In this document: piece by piece, positions 1 to 12,586 of the stretch
Layout of the letters: every line of letters begins with the position of its first letter
How positions within the stretch are numbered: position 1 is the stretch's first letter
NCBI GenBank assembly: GCA_037178625.1
Contig: CM074130.1
Location: 3,720,001-3,784,000 of the forward strand
Direction of reading: 5' to 3'
Length of the DNA: 64,000 bases
Origin: Skeletonema tropicum
Taxonomy: Eukaryota > Bacillariophyta > Thalassiosirophyceae > Thalassiosirales > Thalassiosiraceae
Notes under the pieces: generated by a model
What the model was told of the DNA's origin: nothing
The model's input: the letters and a program-made list of their open reading frames with translations, nothing else
Database searches by the model: none
Translations under genes and position numbers: made by a program

Positions 1-49
1 AGACCCAACAATTTCGCTAAAATTGGTAGGAATTAGTACCATGGTCGCT

Positions 50-320
50 AAAACAAATACCCATACCCAATACCCGATACCCGAGTATTTTGACTCGGGT
101 ATCGGGTATATACCCGATACCCATACCCGATGCCCCTTTACCAGGGATACCCATACCCGTACCCGTACCCGACGGGATTTTCCCTCGGGTGCAAAACCCT
201 GGTCACCGAGCCGAGAAGGCCTATGGGATAGTGGGCGCTTTTGGTACTCTCTTGTGGGCGGCGCCAACGTGGGCCGCACAATAGATGATAATCGGGTATA
301 AATCTATTTAAATATACCCG
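50..320. repeat. Degenerate TACCCG-rich repeat with a perfect hairpin
   Basis: Imperfect copies of a TACCCG/GATACCC unit run through this stretch, more dispersed towards the right. Inside it, 71-85 and 94-108 form a perfect 15-bp inverted repeat around an 8-nt loop. The unit is not the TTAGGG telomere unit, so this reads as a degenerate simple or minisatellite repeat. From 320 to 627 I see no gene, only the upstream region of the uS15 gene. Confidence 0.6.
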
Positions 321-627
321 TAAACGACAACAAATACCCTCAAATGACTAAAATATCCTGTGACACCATTCCCCAAACCATACTTATGTTGTGGGTACGC
401 CCAAACGCCCGCTATCCCTGTAGGCCTCGGAGGCAAAGGGTGAAGAAAATCACCTGCCGCGCAGCGAGCGGAACTCTGTATGGGGGCGGCGGGAATCTTT
501 CATTCAAGTTGTCACGTCGGTCACCGCAAAGGTCATCAAGGTCAGTGCAGTTTGCAATGCCCTTCGCCCCCCAAACTCCCCCCCAAAGCACACCACCACA
601 AATCCGCATCAGCATCAGATAAAAACC

Positions 628-1474
628 ATGACGCCTCCGCTACGCATGCTCATATGCAAGCCAAATGTGGCCAATAGGCTCTCACTGGGCTGCCTATCAA
701 CTCTCAACCATGCATCATCAAATAATAACTTAATCTCCCCCGCCTCCTCAGTAATGTCACAAAGCCCATTGCAGCATCAACAATATCGTTACAAAAGCCT
801 CACCAAAACCAAACGCCGACAACGCGACAAGATGAAGGAACGCGAACGACGAGTCGCCGCTGGTCTACCTGCCAAGCCCAAACCACCCAAGTACATTCCA
901 AAGGATTTACCCGTCATAAATGCCATGACGCGTCAAGATCGTGATGCGGAATCGGTATCCTTTGATGTGGCTTCGGCGGCGGAGATGAAGGAGAAAATTA
1001 ACAAGCAGAATGAGCAGGAGGATACGTTGAGGTTTGGATTTGATGGTCTTGTCATGTCGGATCGAGTTAGAAAATTATTGGATTTGAAGAATGGGTCTCA
1101 GAAGGAGGTGGTGTCTTCTCAGAAGCGGCGGGGGATGGAATTGTTTCAGTTGAGGGAGGGGGATACTGTAAGTATAATTGTATTGTATCCCTATGATGAT
1201 GTGTGGATTGATACATGCTAATTTTTTACTTCCATCTCTAACTTTTCTTTCTACAATTATTGGTATACAGGGAAGCTCGGCAGTGCAAGTGGTTGCATTG
1301 ACCACTAGGATCCAGCAACTGCAAACTCACATGGCAAAGCATAAGAAGGATAAATCAAGCAAGAGGGGATTAGATGCACTTTATGTAAGACGAAGAAAGG
1401 TATTGGATTATATGGAAAGGAAGGACTTTGAGTCTTACAGGAAAGTTGTCAAGTCATTAGGTTTGGCTAGGTAA
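628..1474 (+). CDS. Organellar small ribosomal subunit protein uS15 (two exons)
   Basis: Exons 628-1167 and 1271-1474 join in phase across a 103-bp intron (GTAAGT to TACAG), giving about 247 residues. The last 70 residues are a bacterial-type S15: a VQVVALTTRI helix, the HKKDKSSKRGL 16S-rRNA-binding loop and a KSLGLAR C-terminus. The first roughly 175 residues are an extension with a basic stretch at about 60-80, much longer than bacterial S15 (about 89 residues), as is common for organellar ribosomal proteins. No clear signal peptide with an ASAFAP motif is visible, so I lean towards mitochondrion, but plastid is possible. Start chosen at the first in-frame ATG (CCATGA context); 646 is an alternative. 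The gene converges on phytoene desaturase, with 34 bp between the stops. Confidence 0.85.
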
Positions 1475-1508
1475 AGGATCGGATGGTGAATTATGAAACA
1501 ATTAAAGA

Positions 1509-3377
1509 TTAAGGATTTTCAAAGTTACCTTGCTTTCCTCCACCGTAGACTGTTGCACCAGATCCAACAATTCCCACGGGGTCCTTGCTGCTGAATTCTT
1601 TGCCAAGTACTGAACTGTGAACATCCTTCAAACCTTTACTGCTTCTATTCATCTCCTTGTCGCATATCACTTCTGCAGCAAGCTTTCCTGACAGCACAGC
1701 TCCTTCCATTGATCCAAGATACTTCTGACTTGCATAGTCACCAGCAAGAATAAAGTTGTCGATGGGCGTTTGTTGAGAGGGGCGGAACTTGTTTCTTCCT
1801 GGGACAGCTGCATAAACTGACCTTGGTACTCTAACAACAGTTGATTTAGTCATCCTGGCCTTCTTATGTTCAGGTGCAGCATCACCTATCTCAGTCGGAA
1901 ACAACCGTGCTAGTTCCTTCATTGTGGCATCAATGATTTCAGAGTCTGGTTTGGCTATCCAATTTACTGGAGATCCTGCTTCTGGGGAACACGGGGCAAA
2001 GACAAGTTCAAGCATCGATGTTTCACTTGCATACTCAGCACAGCAGTTGCTCATGTCGGCGTAGACAGATAAAAGCGACGAACGACTGAAACAGAGACCA
2101 TCCACCGAGTTCAACTTGCGATCAAACCATATCTGTATGTTTATCACGGGAATCCCTTCTAACTCATCAATTTGTCGGAAGAAAGGATCTGTAGACCATT
2201 GAGTAGGCACAAGACGTTTAAATACATCAACTGGGACAGCTGAAACGTAGTAGTCGGCTTCGACATGAGTGCCATCCTTTAGCTGAAGCGATTTCACTGT
2301 ACTATCGTCGTTAAGATGTATCTGAGTCACTGGGCTAGAACATACCACTTTTCCGCCGGTGCTCTCAACATATCTTTTGATCGGTTCGCAAAACCTTTCT
2401 GTTGGGTTACCATCAAGGAAGGCCGTTTGCGAGCCATCTGCTTCATTGATAAACCTATTCATTGCTGTCAAGACAACAGTCATTGACAATAGATCTGGGT
2501 CGATAAAGTCCAAAGCTTTTCCCATTGCAATCTTTCATCGAGAGGCAGGCATAGCTTGTTAGTCGATATTCTTCCGTAATTGAAACTGATACAAGAAAAC
2601 AACACTCACAAAAATCTCTTCGTTGATACGTTCCGGCATAGAATATTTGCGCATAAACTCCAACACAGACAGTTCATCTTGAGCATCAATGAACGATTGA
2701 CCCTCCAATAACATAGGCAACAATCCAGGTACCATTTTGATTTTCTCTTCAAGTGTCAACATCTTTGTATTCCCAAGAATCGCTGCTGCCATATTAAATG
2801 GAGCTGGAACTCCAGCTGGAAACTCAAACGAGGTAAATTCTCCAGGTAGCTCTTGCATTGCAAATGTCATTCTGTGTGGTGCCCACTGTAATCGATCTGT
2901 TATCCTTAGTTCCTCGAAAAGATTGTGGATGTTGGGGTAGGCTCCAAAGAAGATGTGCAATCCAGTCTCGATGAAATCACCATCCGCATCTTGCCATGCT
3001 GATACTTTGCCTCCCAAGATTGGCCTGGCTTCATACAGAGTTACAGAGTGGCCTGCGTCGCTCAAGTACTTGGCACAGGATAGTCCGGACAATCCTCCTC
3101 CAAAGATTGCAATTGTCTTTCCTTTCTCACCCTCTTCTGTCAGTAGATCATAATCATTTAGGAACTTTTGTGAAAGCTTCTTTGCATCCTTGAAGTTTGC
3201 TGTTTCGCGAATACGTGAAGGAGTAGGACGTCGTGGCGTTGAATGCAATGTTGTCAGCTGATTATGAATCTGATGTGGAGATCTATTATGGGTAGTTGTT
3301 CTCAGAGAAAATGCATTTGTTAGTGTTCCTCTCCCAACGCTGAGCAAAGCTATCGGTAGTAGCAGTAGATTGTTCAT
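1509..3377 (-). CDS. PDS: 15-cis-phytoene desaturase, plastid (two exons)
   Basis: Exons 3377-2610 and 2531-1509 flank a 78-bp intron (GTGAGT...GAAAG), giving about 596 residues. It desaturates 15-cis-phytoene towards zeta-carotene in carotenoid synthesis. Residues 1-24 are a hydrophobic signal peptide ending in TNAFSLR, an ASAFAP-like plastid motif. The FAD dinucleotide-binding motif GGGLSG is at about 93-98, followed by GGKVSAW and the PDS block ETGLHIFFGAYPN. Further hallmarks are AFLDGNPTERFCEP, WFDRKL, SVYADMS and the C-terminal FAD motif LAGDYASQKYLGSMEGAVLSG. The splice restores IAMGKALDFI, which matches the family. The ATG at 3377 was chosen because it begins the signal peptide; the upstream extension of the reading frame lacks one. 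Confidence 0.95.
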
Positions 3378-3735
3378 TGTATTTTTCCCACTCGATCTTG
3401 TTTGTCTTGGGAAGCAGTGGTAGCGCAGCATGCAAGTGTCATGGATGGAGATGGCATGGAGGATGAGATTGAAGAGTGGGCGAGCCTCACATCGTTTATC
3501 TATCACCGTCAAAAACGGTTTTATACTCTGTCCGTAATAGTTGTTTATCACATGCTGACATATGAACGAAGGACAGTTTCATAAGTATCTAATCACTGAT
3601 TGTGAAGGAATGCAATTGAGATGACGAATGACGATGACGATGAATCACTCTCGCTCGTGGTACTATCCTTGCTGACGCTCGTGCTATACTAGAGTAACTT
3701 ACTTTAATTTTGATTGTATCCTCTAAAACACCAAC
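3378..3735. other. Intergenic region between divergent PDS and AhpC/TSA-like genes
   Basis: This 358-bp stretch separates the start codons of two divergently transcribed plastid-protein genes and must hold both promoters. A short GACGA/GATGAC-rich patch lies near 3625-3650. I see no TATA box or other element that I can name. Confidence 0.5.
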
Positions 3736-4641
3736 ATGAGATCCCTTCTTCTCCTATCATCATCGCTATTAGCGTCAACTCTCCAAAGCGGAACTGCATT
3801 TGCTCCTCTCGCAGGGATATCAGTTACGTCGGTGAAGAGCAATGAAAATATCGATCTTGGCAACTTTCTGAGTACCAATGATGGTGGTGACAAAACAATG
3901 TTGGTACTCGGCACATATGCTGCTGACTTTAATGCTGTAGAATATGCTCAGAGATTACGATACTACATGCCCGAGTTGCAAAAGAGAGGAATCAGTAAAT
4001 TTGGCATTGTGCTCAATTGTGAAGCTGACGCTGCGCTTAAGTTGGTTGATCTTGTTGATTTGCCCTGTGATACATCGGACGGTGATGTTACATTAATGAT
4101 CGATCCTACTGGACAGGCTGGACGAGCGTTTGGTGTTGGCACGGGCTGGAGACCAGATGACGAGGAATTGTCACCGTATTTGAAGCTATTTGGAATGCTA
4201 TGGGGTCTAGGAGCCTGGGCAACATTACCAGCAGTAATAGGAGGATATATCGGCAATCCGTTCACTCCACAACCTTGGATTGAAGATGCCATGGCTGTGG
4301 GAATCAGAAAGAAGCGTTGGCCTGATAATGGTTTGGAATTGAATGATTCAGGAGAGGTTGTAGTCAACAAATTTCAAGAGCTGCCAGTAGTAGGCGAATG
4401 GAAACGTCGTCCACTCGAGCTTGCCACATTACGCTTACAAAACATGATGGACATTTCCATCAAGAATTGGAAAGAGTTAGCTCCCAAAGATGACGCATTG
4501 AAGGCTGGCGTGTTGACACAGCTTGGAGGATGTGTTATCGTTGATTCTACAAATGATGCTGTCGTATTTGAATGGAAAGATCCTGGCATTTGCGCGGTGG
4601 CTAACTTTGAGGACATTCTCGAAAAGGTTCCAGTGGTATAA
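3736..4641 (+). CDS. Plastid AhpC/TSA (peroxiredoxin-like 2) family protein
   Basis: Single-exon protein of 301 residues. Residues 1-22 are a hydrophobic signal peptide ending SGTAFAPL, a textbook ASAFAP plastid-import motif. The body has a thioredoxin-like layout: [11 protein letters not shown], a segment like the YAQRLRYY helix, [11 protein letters not shown], and [19 protein letters not shown]. This resembles the AhpC-TSA_2/PRXL2-type proteins of cyanobacteria and plastids. The position where classical peroxiredoxins carry the peroxidatic Cys (after LVLG) has no Cys-x-x-Cys, so thiol peroxidase activity is doubtful. A hydrophobic stretch at about 145-170 may contact a membrane. It converges on the SLC10A7-like gene 89 bp downstream. 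Confidence 0.65.
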   Translation: MRSLLLLSSSLLASTLQSGTAFAPLAGISVTSVKSNENIDLGNFLSTNDGGDKTMLVLGTYAADFNAVEYAQRLRYYMPELQKRGISKFGIVLNCEADAALKLVDLVDLPCDTSDGDVTLMIDPTGQAGRAFGVGTGWRPDDEELSPYLKLFGMLWGLGAWATLPAVIGGYIGNPFTPQPWIEDAMAVGIRKKRWPDNGLELNDSGEVVVNKFQELPVVGEWKRRPLELATLRLQNMMDISIKNWKELAPKDDALKAGVLTQLGGCVIVDSTNDAVVFEWKDPGICAVANFEDILEKVPVV

Positions 4642-4730
4642 GTAGATGAGCTATTATAACGCTAGCCATGTATTTATGATTTTGCTTTTAATCATTTTAG
4701 CAGAGATTCTTTTTAGCTGTTCTTTTGCTC

Positions 4731-6256
4731 TCACTCCTGACTTTCCTTCGTGAACTCTTTAAAGTATGGTACAACCAAAGATCCAAGCACAAGCTGCAAC
4801 GGATGTATCAGCATAAGCGGAGCACAATACGCAGCAAGATTTGGATTGCCTTCAAAGATTGTATTGATCAACGGAAGTCCAAACGCAAGAGTCTTGTGCG
4901 AGCTGCAAAATGCTGCAGCTACTGCTTCTCCGGGAGAAAGATTCAACAGTTTGCTCTTGAAGAACGTGAAAAATGTCATGAGTGATCCGATATGCAACAG
5001 TGGTAGTATGGTGAAGAGAGTAATTGCATTTCCCAAATCCAAGCCCAAGCCTTTGGTGAATGCATTGCAAAAGGCATTCCAAACGATACCAAGAAGGACA
5101 ACTTCTTGGAGCCTCTTGAAAAAAGGCGAATGTTTGGTGTAAAAGTCTTTTACCGGTGTTGCACGAAGTGCTTGGCCCACAGCTGTTCATATAGGTTGCC
5201 ATTATTCATCATCATCAAATGAAGAATTTTTCTCAGTCAGAGAATTGTAGAGAAAAGTCATGTTACTGAAAATGGCATCATGTTCATGTCATAAGAAACA
5301 CTCACCTACTGGAAGCAAAACCTTGTTGCAAAGCTTCGATACAAGCTCAAAGAACGGAAGCTCAATCGACTTTCCAAAGAATCTCAACAGCAACGCAGGA
5401 GTTAAGAAGATACCAGCCATATTACTAATGACCGTGTTACACAGCGACGTGGCAACATTTCCACCAGATGCCGATGTCAGAATGATGCACATGTTGATAG
5501 TCGTCGGAAGACATGTTAAAATCAAGAGTCCTTCCAGTAATGGCTTGGAGAGGAGCGACGGAGCAAGCATTTCCAATCCCTTTGTTAATGGGACACCCAC
5601 CAAGAATGGCCAGACACCAAATGTCATGAGTTGGATGAGACCATTCAATTTCAAGTTTGCAGCTGCATTTGTGAGCTCGGCTAGCTTGAGACTAAGCCCT
5701 GAGAGCAAGAATATTATGGTCACACCATACTTTCCGATGAAGAGCTCTGGTCTCAGTACACTACCATTTTTTCCGAGCTGTGCGTTGGAGAGCAAGAGTG
5801 AAATCGATGAGATCAGTGCCGATCATATACATAATATGTATAGAATCCATTAGCAACACCATATGCTGATGCATAGCAGATGACCTGTATACTATGAAAC
5901 CGTCGATATCGTTCTATCAAACATATATGTGCTTACCTCTGGCAAGAGTTTTGCAAAAGAAACAGCTACACCCATCCCGAGAAGGAAGAAGTTCTTTGAC
6001 ACAAATGCTCTAGGACTTTGCAACGATGGATGGAGGCGAATCATCTCCTCCTCCTCTGATACCAACGACTATCGTTATTAGTGACACGTAGCCCATCATT
6101 CGCAACCAAGCCCTGAGATGGTCCTTGGAAAGCACATCTAGGTTGCTTGGGAGAATTATTTATCCGTGATGGAACAACCGGTCGACTGTTCGACGGTGCT
6201 CTTAGAAAGGCACTTGTTGACGAGATAAGAAGTAGGAATAGCGCCGCTGCTTTCAT
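4731..6256 (-). CDS. Plastid-targeted SLC10A7/bile acid:sodium symporter-like transporter
   Basis: Four exons on the minus strand. Exon 4 (5182-4731), exon 3 (5777-5306) and exon 2 (about 6055-5937) join in phase across introns of 123 and 159 bp with GTGAGT and GTAAGC donors. Exon 1 begins at the ATG at 6256 and encodes a signal peptide ending TSAFLRAP, a plastid motif. The exon 1/2 junction (6055-6180) is not settled: an ACTAATAAC branch point and a TATCAG acceptor are visible, but no strong in-phase donor. The body has about ten hydrophobic segments and SLC10A7/RCH1-type motifs: [40 protein letters not shown] and [10 protein letters not shown]. The family moves organic anions or affects calcium handling; the substrate here is unknown. 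Confidence 0.75.
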
Positions 6257-6528
6257 GGTTGGATAGGTGTTTAAGCGTCAAGCGTCATCAGCTCTCCTGA
6301 GCTCGTGTAATTTTCATTTTGCGCTTTGCGCTTAGCTCAGATACAGGAGGAATTAGTATGGTTCTACTTACGGGATCACCCCTCCTTCAAAATCAAAATT
6401 GCATGCATGAGCATCGAAGATTGACGAAGATCTATTGCGCTGCAAATTTTGATATTGCAGAAAGGCCAGTGTTCTGGTAACAGCTATCAATATTGTATTA
6501 GGCGATTTATTGTCAGGCGGTGTCAAAG

Positions 6529-9500
6529 ATGGAGTCGATCGAAGGCGGAAACATTGACGAAAGTGTAGCTTCTCCACCCACTACCGATGAGGCTGCTGTA
6601 ATAATCAATGACGGAAGCGCAATTAATGATTCAACAACAGCTGACGCTGCCGACGTAACAACTACTGCAGATGGGGACAATCTGACTTCAGACGAGGTTA
6701 TCTCGTCAGAATTACACCAAATGGCTGGTGCTGCAGAAGGGAAAAAGGAGACTGATGACGCAGCAGCGGCAAATGATAAGATCGGTAAGGAGTATGCACT
6801 AACAACTAATGATGTGGCCACTGCAGCTTCTACTACAATCAATGAGCAAACTGCGCAAGAGAATATCGAGACTGAGCAAACTGCACAAGAAAATATTGAG
6901 GCAGATTCAGCTTTAAACAGCAATGATGTTGATCTCCTAGGATTTGCTGACGAAGGGGCAACCAATAATTTCAGTACTGATAATCAGGCGGAAATGATGT
7001 CGTCTTTTCCTGAGAATACTACCACTGTGGAAACTGCATCGAATGATTTTGATTTACTTGGGTTTGGAGCAGCAGAAACCCCGCAAGAGGCTACTCCAGT
7101 GGATGATATCTCTGCTATTGATGAAAATGAGAATCAATTGAATGACGTGGGCACGGAAGATGGGGAGAAGAATGATGCAACCGAACAAAGGCCTGATTCA
7201 GATGCTGCCGTAGAGGAACCTGTGGAGACACAAGAAACCAATGGTTCTGAACCCATTTCAAATCAAAGTGACACAGATGAAGATAATTTGTTGATCATGT
7301 CAATAGCAAATGATATTGAAAAGGATACGACAGTGGATAATATAACCATCCCTGACGTTCAAGAGACGGTGGAAACAACCACCCCCAACGTTCCTAATGA
7401 AAGTTGTGCAGTTGACGATTTGTTGAGTGTAGAACCAAACGATGTTTCTGCAACAATCGTCACTCCGCCGGCAGAGAGTGCTGACAATGAAGTTAATAAT
7501 GAGGATGACTCAACGCAATTGAAAAGTGAAGAAGTAGTCAATAATGGTGTTGACGAACCAAACAAGAAGGACGAAACCACGCCTAATTCCGAAATTATTG
7601 ACCAGACACAGATAGAGACAGTGGAAGAAACACCCAGTCCCGATATTCCTAAGGAAAGTGGTGCAGGTGAGGATTATATAAGTGCAGCGCCCGACGAGCC
7701 AAACGCAGCAATTGTCACTTTGCCAGAGAGCGCTGACAATGAAATTGATGCGGAAGACTCGACAAATTTGAATAGCGACGAAGTAATCAGTGGTGGTGGT
7801 GGTGTTTCCGAGGATACAGATACGCAATCAAACAACAAGGACGTAACCACGTCTAGTTCCGAAAGTTCTCACCAGATACATGCAGAAAATGTTAGTCCCG
7901 ACGTTCCTGATGAAAGTGGCGCAGTGAAGGATTTGTTGAGTGCAGTACCCAACGGGGTTTCTGCAACAATCGCCACTTTGCCAGAGAGTGCTGAAAATAA
8001 AAATGATGCGGAGGACTCAGCGCAATCGAATAGGGAAGAAGTAATCAATAATGATGTTGGCGTTTCGGAGGCCATAGACACTCAACCGAATGGCGAATCT
8101 ATTCCTTCTGTCCTAGAACATGTAGCGACGGAAGAGGAGATGGGATTGAACAGTGACAGCAAAGTCAGCGATGCCATAAAAGAGGAAGATGCTCAAACAA
8201 ATGTTCAGGAGATGTCTTTGCCAGCAGATGAGCCCACTGCAACGTTTGCAGAGTTGCCAGAGAGCACGAGCATTAATTTGAACGAAGAGTCGACACATTT
8301 GAATGTTGTCAACAACAATGTGGATTTAACTTCTGAGACTCCAGATACACAAACAAATGAAGTTCACAATGCAAACATGCTAGATGACTTATATCAGGAA
8401 GAAGAAGAAGAAGGTGGTGCTTATGAAGTCCAAAATACTAAAGAAGAAGATGGAATCAATTTGACCCCTGTACAGAACAATCAAGAAGGAAATCCTACAA
8501 TTTGTGCACCTGCTGAAGCACACACCGAGGAAGAGGCGGAATGGCTAGCGATGGGTTTGACGCTAGGGGATGCTCTTCGGCAAATCGTGGCGTTGACCGA
8601 CGAGAGGGATTCTGCTCTGGTAATTTGCCAGGAAAAAGATGATGTCGCTACGCAAGCAGAATCATTACTAGTTGAAGTTCAGGTAAGGTTAGAAGCTGAG
8701 ATGAACCGACGAGCTGAGTCGGATTCCAAAGCCCGAAAGTTAGTCGAACAATTGAACACATACGAAGAGCGACTACAGTCATACGAACGAATGGAAGATG
8801 AACTAGAAGCTGCTCAAGCAAATCTTGTTACATCAGTTTCGGAGAAGTCAAAATTGGAGTTGGAGATAGCCAAGTTGCGTGAGGTGAGGGACGAATCCGA
8901 GAGAAAGGAAGCGGTATTATCCAATAGGCTTAACGAAGCGAAAAAGAAAGAAGCTAACAAATCAAACACCGCCGGACGCTTAGAGCTTGACAATGAAGAG
9001 CTTAGAGCTAACCTCGAAAGTACAAAGGCGGAACTTGAATCAACTTTGAAGGCAAAGGCCAAACTCGAGGGCACGATGGAAAAATTGAAAACCAAAGCCG
9101 TCGAGAGAGTCAAGCAAGCAGAGACTGCGCTAAAGGAGGAACGTGAGTTGAACGAACAAAGGAAGAGGAAGATGAAAGTATTTGTAGAGACAAAGGCCGA
9201 AGAATTGAGAGAAGCAAAAGAAAGTGCAGGTGATATGCAAAAGGAGTTACAAGAGACTCGGTCTTCGCTAACTGCAAGCCGGGAGCGAGAAGAATCGATT
9301 CAAAAGGATTTAGAAAGTGCACGCATTAAGTATCGAGAGGTTCAACGAGATATGGAACGCATGAAGAGAAACGCAGAGGCTTTGCACAACATGGGCAATA
9401 ATTTAGAGCAAGAGCTTGAAAAAAGTGCAAACGAGACAGAAGAACACAAGAAGAAAAGAATATCTGCAAAGCACGAACTCATGACAATGATGCGAACACT

Positions 9501-10041
9501 AGAAGTCGAAAAGGGTGTGAGTGAAAAGCTCCGAGAGTCAATGAAATTCACGTTTGCTCCGAAGGCTCAAAGCCAACAGCAGCTGCTATCAGAGTGTCTA
9601 CGAGACCTCGAACAGGAATTAGATCGACTATCTATAAAACTGGGGAAAGCTTTACTACCACAAACGCAACCGGACGACTCTGGGCCTACCTCGCCTTCAA
9701 AGAGCGAGGGAGGAATGGAGCGCTCTGAATCTAATGGGTCTGGAAAGAAAGCGAGAAGAGGACGCGCAGCTAAAGCAGATATGGACACGGAGCGTCTTAT
9801 TTCAAATCTCGAACAGGAGACACAGTCTGTAAGCAAAGGAATCATGGCGCTTGTCAGCAGCATTGAAAGAATGAGGATTCTGCTAGACGAAGACAACACA
9901 TTCAACTGCATGGCATTTTTTTCTAATCACTTGGGACTGACAATCGGAGCGGGAGAGGCTCGTCATCAAAGACTTGGTGACGAGACTACTGGCGATGATA
10001 ACGAAGAAGCTGTGTCCATTACTTCGTTTGAACAAAGATAG
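6529..10041 (+). CDS. Large acidic repetitive protein with C-terminal coiled coil
   Basis: Uninterrupted 1170-residue frame. The ATG at 6529 was chosen; the reading frame extends only three codons upstream from a GTG. Residues 1 to about 660 are Asp/Glu/Asn/Thr-rich and of low complexity. They hold two DLLGF motifs (near 143 and 181) and four degenerate repeats. Residues about 680-1020 are a long heptad-rich coiled coil (runs of Glu/Lys/Leu/Arg), then a Ser/Gly/Lys-rich spacer and a final helical segment near 1085-1130. The architecture (acidic disordered arm plus coiled coil) recalls golgin or tethering proteins, and DLL/DLLGF-like motifs occur in clathrin/adaptor ligands, but I do not recognise the family. 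It converges on the ABC-F gene 72 bp downstream. Confidence 0.8.
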   Translation: MESIEGGNIDESVASPPTTDEAAVIINDGSAINDSTTADAADVTTTADGDNLTSDEVISSELHQMAGAAEGKKETDDAAAANDKIGKEYALTTNDVATAASTTINEQTAQENIETEQTAQENIEADSALNSNDVDLLGFADEGATNNFSTDNQAEMMSSFPENTTTVETASNDFDLLGFGAAETPQEATPVDDISAIDENENQLNDVGTEDGEKNDATEQRPDSDAAVEEPVETQETNGSEPISNQSDTDEDNLLIMSIANDIEKDTTVDNITIPDVQETVETTTPNVPNESCAVDDLLSVEPNDVSATIVTPPAESADNEVNNEDDSTQLKSEEVVNNGVDEPNKKDETTPNSEIIDQTQIETVEETPSPDIPKESGAGEDYISAAPDEPNAAIVTLPESADNEIDAEDSTNLNSDEVISGGGGVSEDTDTQSNNKDVTTSSSESSHQIHAENVSPDVPDESGAVKDLLSAVPNGVSATIATLPESAENKNDAEDSAQSNREEVINNDVGVSEAIDTQPNGESIPSVLEHVATEEEMGLNSDSKVSDAIKEEDAQTNVQEMSLPADEPTATFAELPESTSINLNEESTHLNVVNNNVDLTSETPDTQTNEVHNANMLDDLYQEEEEEGGAYEVQNTKEEDGINLTPVQNNQEGNPTICAPAEAHTEEEAEWLAMGLTLGDALRQIVALTDERDSALVICQEKDDVATQAESLLVEVQVRLEAEMNRRAESDSKARKLVEQLNTYEERLQSYERMEDELEAAQANLVTSVSEKSKLELEIAKLREVRDESERKEAVLSNRLNEAKKKEANKSNTAGRLELDNEELRANLESTKAELESTLKAKAKLEGTMEKLKTKAVERVKQAETALKEERELNEQRKRKMKVFVETKAEELREAKESAGDMQKELQETRSSLTASREREESIQKDLESARIKYREVQRDMERMKRNAEALHNMGNNLEQELEKSANETEEHKKKRISAKHELMTMMRTLEVEKGVSEKLRESMKFTFAPKAQSQQQLLSECLRDLEQELDRLSIKLGKALLPQTQPDDSGPTSPSKSEGGMERSESNGSGKKARRGRAAKADMDTERLISNLEQETQSVSKGIMALVSSIERMRILLDEDNTFNCMAFFSNHLGLTIGAGEARHQRLGDETTGDDNEEAVSITSFEQR
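7420..8350 (+). repeat. Four degenerate in-frame repeats of about 86-94 codons
   Basis: Within the acidic protein, the pattern 'E/D-P-N-x-V/A-S/A-A-T/I-I-V/A-T-L-P-E-S-A-x-N-x-x-x-E-x-S' recurs near 7429, 7687, 7945 and 8226. A trailing N-N-x-V-x-(S/D)-E segment follows each copy. The first three copies are spaced 258 bp apart at DNA level, suggesting tandem duplication followed by divergence. Confidence 0.7.
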
Positions 10042-10113
10042 CGGAGATAAAAAATCAGAAATTCTAGTTGCTATATCTACTATCAGCTCTCTATCTCTCT
10101 AGAGACTACAATT

Positions 10114-12586
10114 TTATTCCAATGCTTCAAGCTGCTCCGCTAATTCAAGCCACTCTAGCTCCTTTTCTTCTATTTCTTCTTCAACTTTGTTCAGACTGTC
10201 GGTCAGATCCGCCAGCACAGTCCATCCTTCATCCGAAGAATTATCTATAGAGCTCTGTAACTCAGCAGCCTTTGCTTTCAACTTTTCTATCAGAGGCTCA
10301 ATTCTAGCGAGGTCTTTCTTCATTTTCTTTATTGCATTCATTTGCGCAACTCGCGTTGCTTTGTCTTCGATTTTGGGTGCCTTTTCCTCGCTATTAGCAG
10401 GTTTTGCAGCAGCGTCATCTTTGTTTTCCTGTTCAATTAAACATTCAGCATAATCACTCAATGAACCCAGGTAATCTTTCACGACACCTTCGCCCTCAAA
10501 CACAAACAAATGATTTGTAACTGTGTCCGTGAATGATCTGTCGTGACTAACGATGACTAATACACCTTTGTAGTCTTCAAGGTAAGACTCTAACGCTCTT
10601 AGACTGTCTAAATCAACGTCCTGTGTAATTTGAAGAAGAGATAGTACAATTTGCGTCAGCGTGCTGTGCGCGTGAGACGGAAATAATCAATAAGGGCAGT
10701 GATAGACTCACGTTCGTCGGCTCGTCCAATATTAAGAAGTTTGGTCTCTTCGCAAGAACAGAAAGTAACTGCAACCTACGCCTTTCGCCACCAGACAGCA
10801 TGCTGACTCTTTCAGGCCAACGATTTCTCGGGAACTGAAATTGTTTGAGCATTTTCATTGCTTCTTGTGGAGCTTCTCCCATTACTTTCCCAGCTCCTGC
10901 TTCAACGCGCTCCTTAACGAAATCAAGACAACTTTGTTCTTCGTCTAGGAATGGAATTCCCATTTGATCATAAACACCAAATACAACCGTTTCACCCGAA
11001 TCGATGGTTCCAGAGTCTATGCTCTGGTCGCCCGTCAAACTGCGAATGAACGTTGACTTTCCTACGCCATTTCTACCTACAATACCTATTCTATCGCCCT
11101 TGTTGAAATCATAGGAAAAGTCCTCCAAGATCTTTTTATCTCCAAAGCACAAAGAAACATTCCTCATCTTCAAGATGTTACCTCCCAGTCTCCGTTGACC
11201 TTCGTTGGTTAGCTCAAGAGTGGGGTCTTTTACTCGTGGTTTTGTGGATTTCTCCAATTGGTAGAAGCTCTGCTCCCTAGCTTTTTGTTTTGTTTGTCTT
11301 CCCTGAGGCTGACGTCTCATCCATGCAAGCTCTTTTTTGTACATGGCCTTAGCTTCACTGTAGGCTTTATCTTCATTTGCAAGTCGTTCTTCTTTCCCTT
11401 GCAAGTAAGCTGCATAATCACCTTCATACGTGTAGAATGATCCTCTATCCAGTTCCAAGATCGAGCTGCACACATCACCCAAGAATGCACGGTCGTGAGT
11501 TACTGTTAACAATGTCATTTTCTTCTTTTCTCGAATCAAGTCGCTTAGCCATCTGATGGCTGCCAAATCAAGGTGGTTGGTTGGTTCTGGGTTTTGGAAC
11601 ATAGAAGGAGAGACATTAGTGCATAAATAATAACGAAGCTGTGAGGTCAGAGTATAACACACGTATCGTTCTCGACAAGCAACCTACCATCAAGAATGAG
11701 AACATCTGGCTCTCTTACTAATGCTGCAGCAAGTGCCACGCGCTTTCGTTCCCCTCCGGATAATGAACTAAGTGGCTGATCCTCAAGCTGCTTCACTCTA
11801 AGTTTTGTAGAAACTTCATCCGCTTTTGTCAACACTGCCCACCCATCCTTTGTATCCATCAAAGTAGCAGCAGCGGAGAATGCATCAGGATCTGTTGCTG
11901 CATTTAAAGATGCAACTCTGTATTGTCGCACAGCTTCATAAACCGACATGTTTCCAGAACTAACACTATTGGAAGATGTATCTGTCACACCTAATAAGGC
12001 ATCTGAGACTGTTATACCAGATGGAGAGGGAGGTTCTTGCTCCACAAAGGCTACTGTAACATCTTTCGGGCATTCGACTTCACCAGTGAAGGGTACGTTA
12101 TCTCTAGCTTTCCCATTGTCACTCCCATAACCACATGCCTCTGCTAAAATTCGAAGGAATGTTGACTTTCCACAGCCATTGCGTCCGACCAATCCAACTA
12201 AACGATTGTTGAGAGAAGTATTAATGGATCAGCATATTGCATTGACATGCAGCAGTTTCTGAAAATGCATATTATGACGTACCTCGGCCTCCACGCGGCA
12301 AAATATATGATGCAGATTGCAATTGGTAAGTATCCCCACCATCAAATGAACATGTCAGTTCTCTCGCAGTGATGGCTGGAGGTCCAGAGATGATGGATGC
12401 CGAAGGTTGTTCATCAGTTGTGTCAGCTACGGATGAGTGAAGTAATGTTCTCGGCAGTGGATGATGACGTGCGGTGAATGAAATTACTACCGGCTGAAAG
12501 CTATATACCACGACGAAGGCATTGGATAGTAGGCTGAGCAAGAGAAAAATCAGAGACCCTAACCTAGCGTTCGTTTTGGAGGCCAT
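10114..12586 (-). CDS. Plastid-targeted ABC-F family ATPase (four exons)
   Basis: Exons 12586-12283, 12197-11688, 11586-10712 and 10620-10114 join in phase across introns of 85, 101 and 91 bp; about 731 residues. ABC-F proteins are soluble twin-ATPase factors that act on ribosomes rather than as transporters. First ATPase: Walker A GRNGCGKST at about 106-114, signature LSGGERKR, Walker B LILDEPTNHLD, H-loop TVTHDR. Second: GRNGVGKST at about 442-450, LSGGERRR, FLILDEPTNDVD, IVSHDRSF. A charged linker and a C-terminal coiled coil resemble Uup. Residues 1-40 form a signal peptide followed by YSFQP, so plastid import is likely. The ATG at 12586 (CCACCATGG context) was chosen; the frame upstream starts only with TTG. 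Confidence 0.88.

Noticed and set aside
50..320. TACCCG repeats taken as a telomere
   Set aside because: The unit is degenerate and differs from TTAGGG; unique coding sequence follows, and there is no sign that this is a chromosome end.
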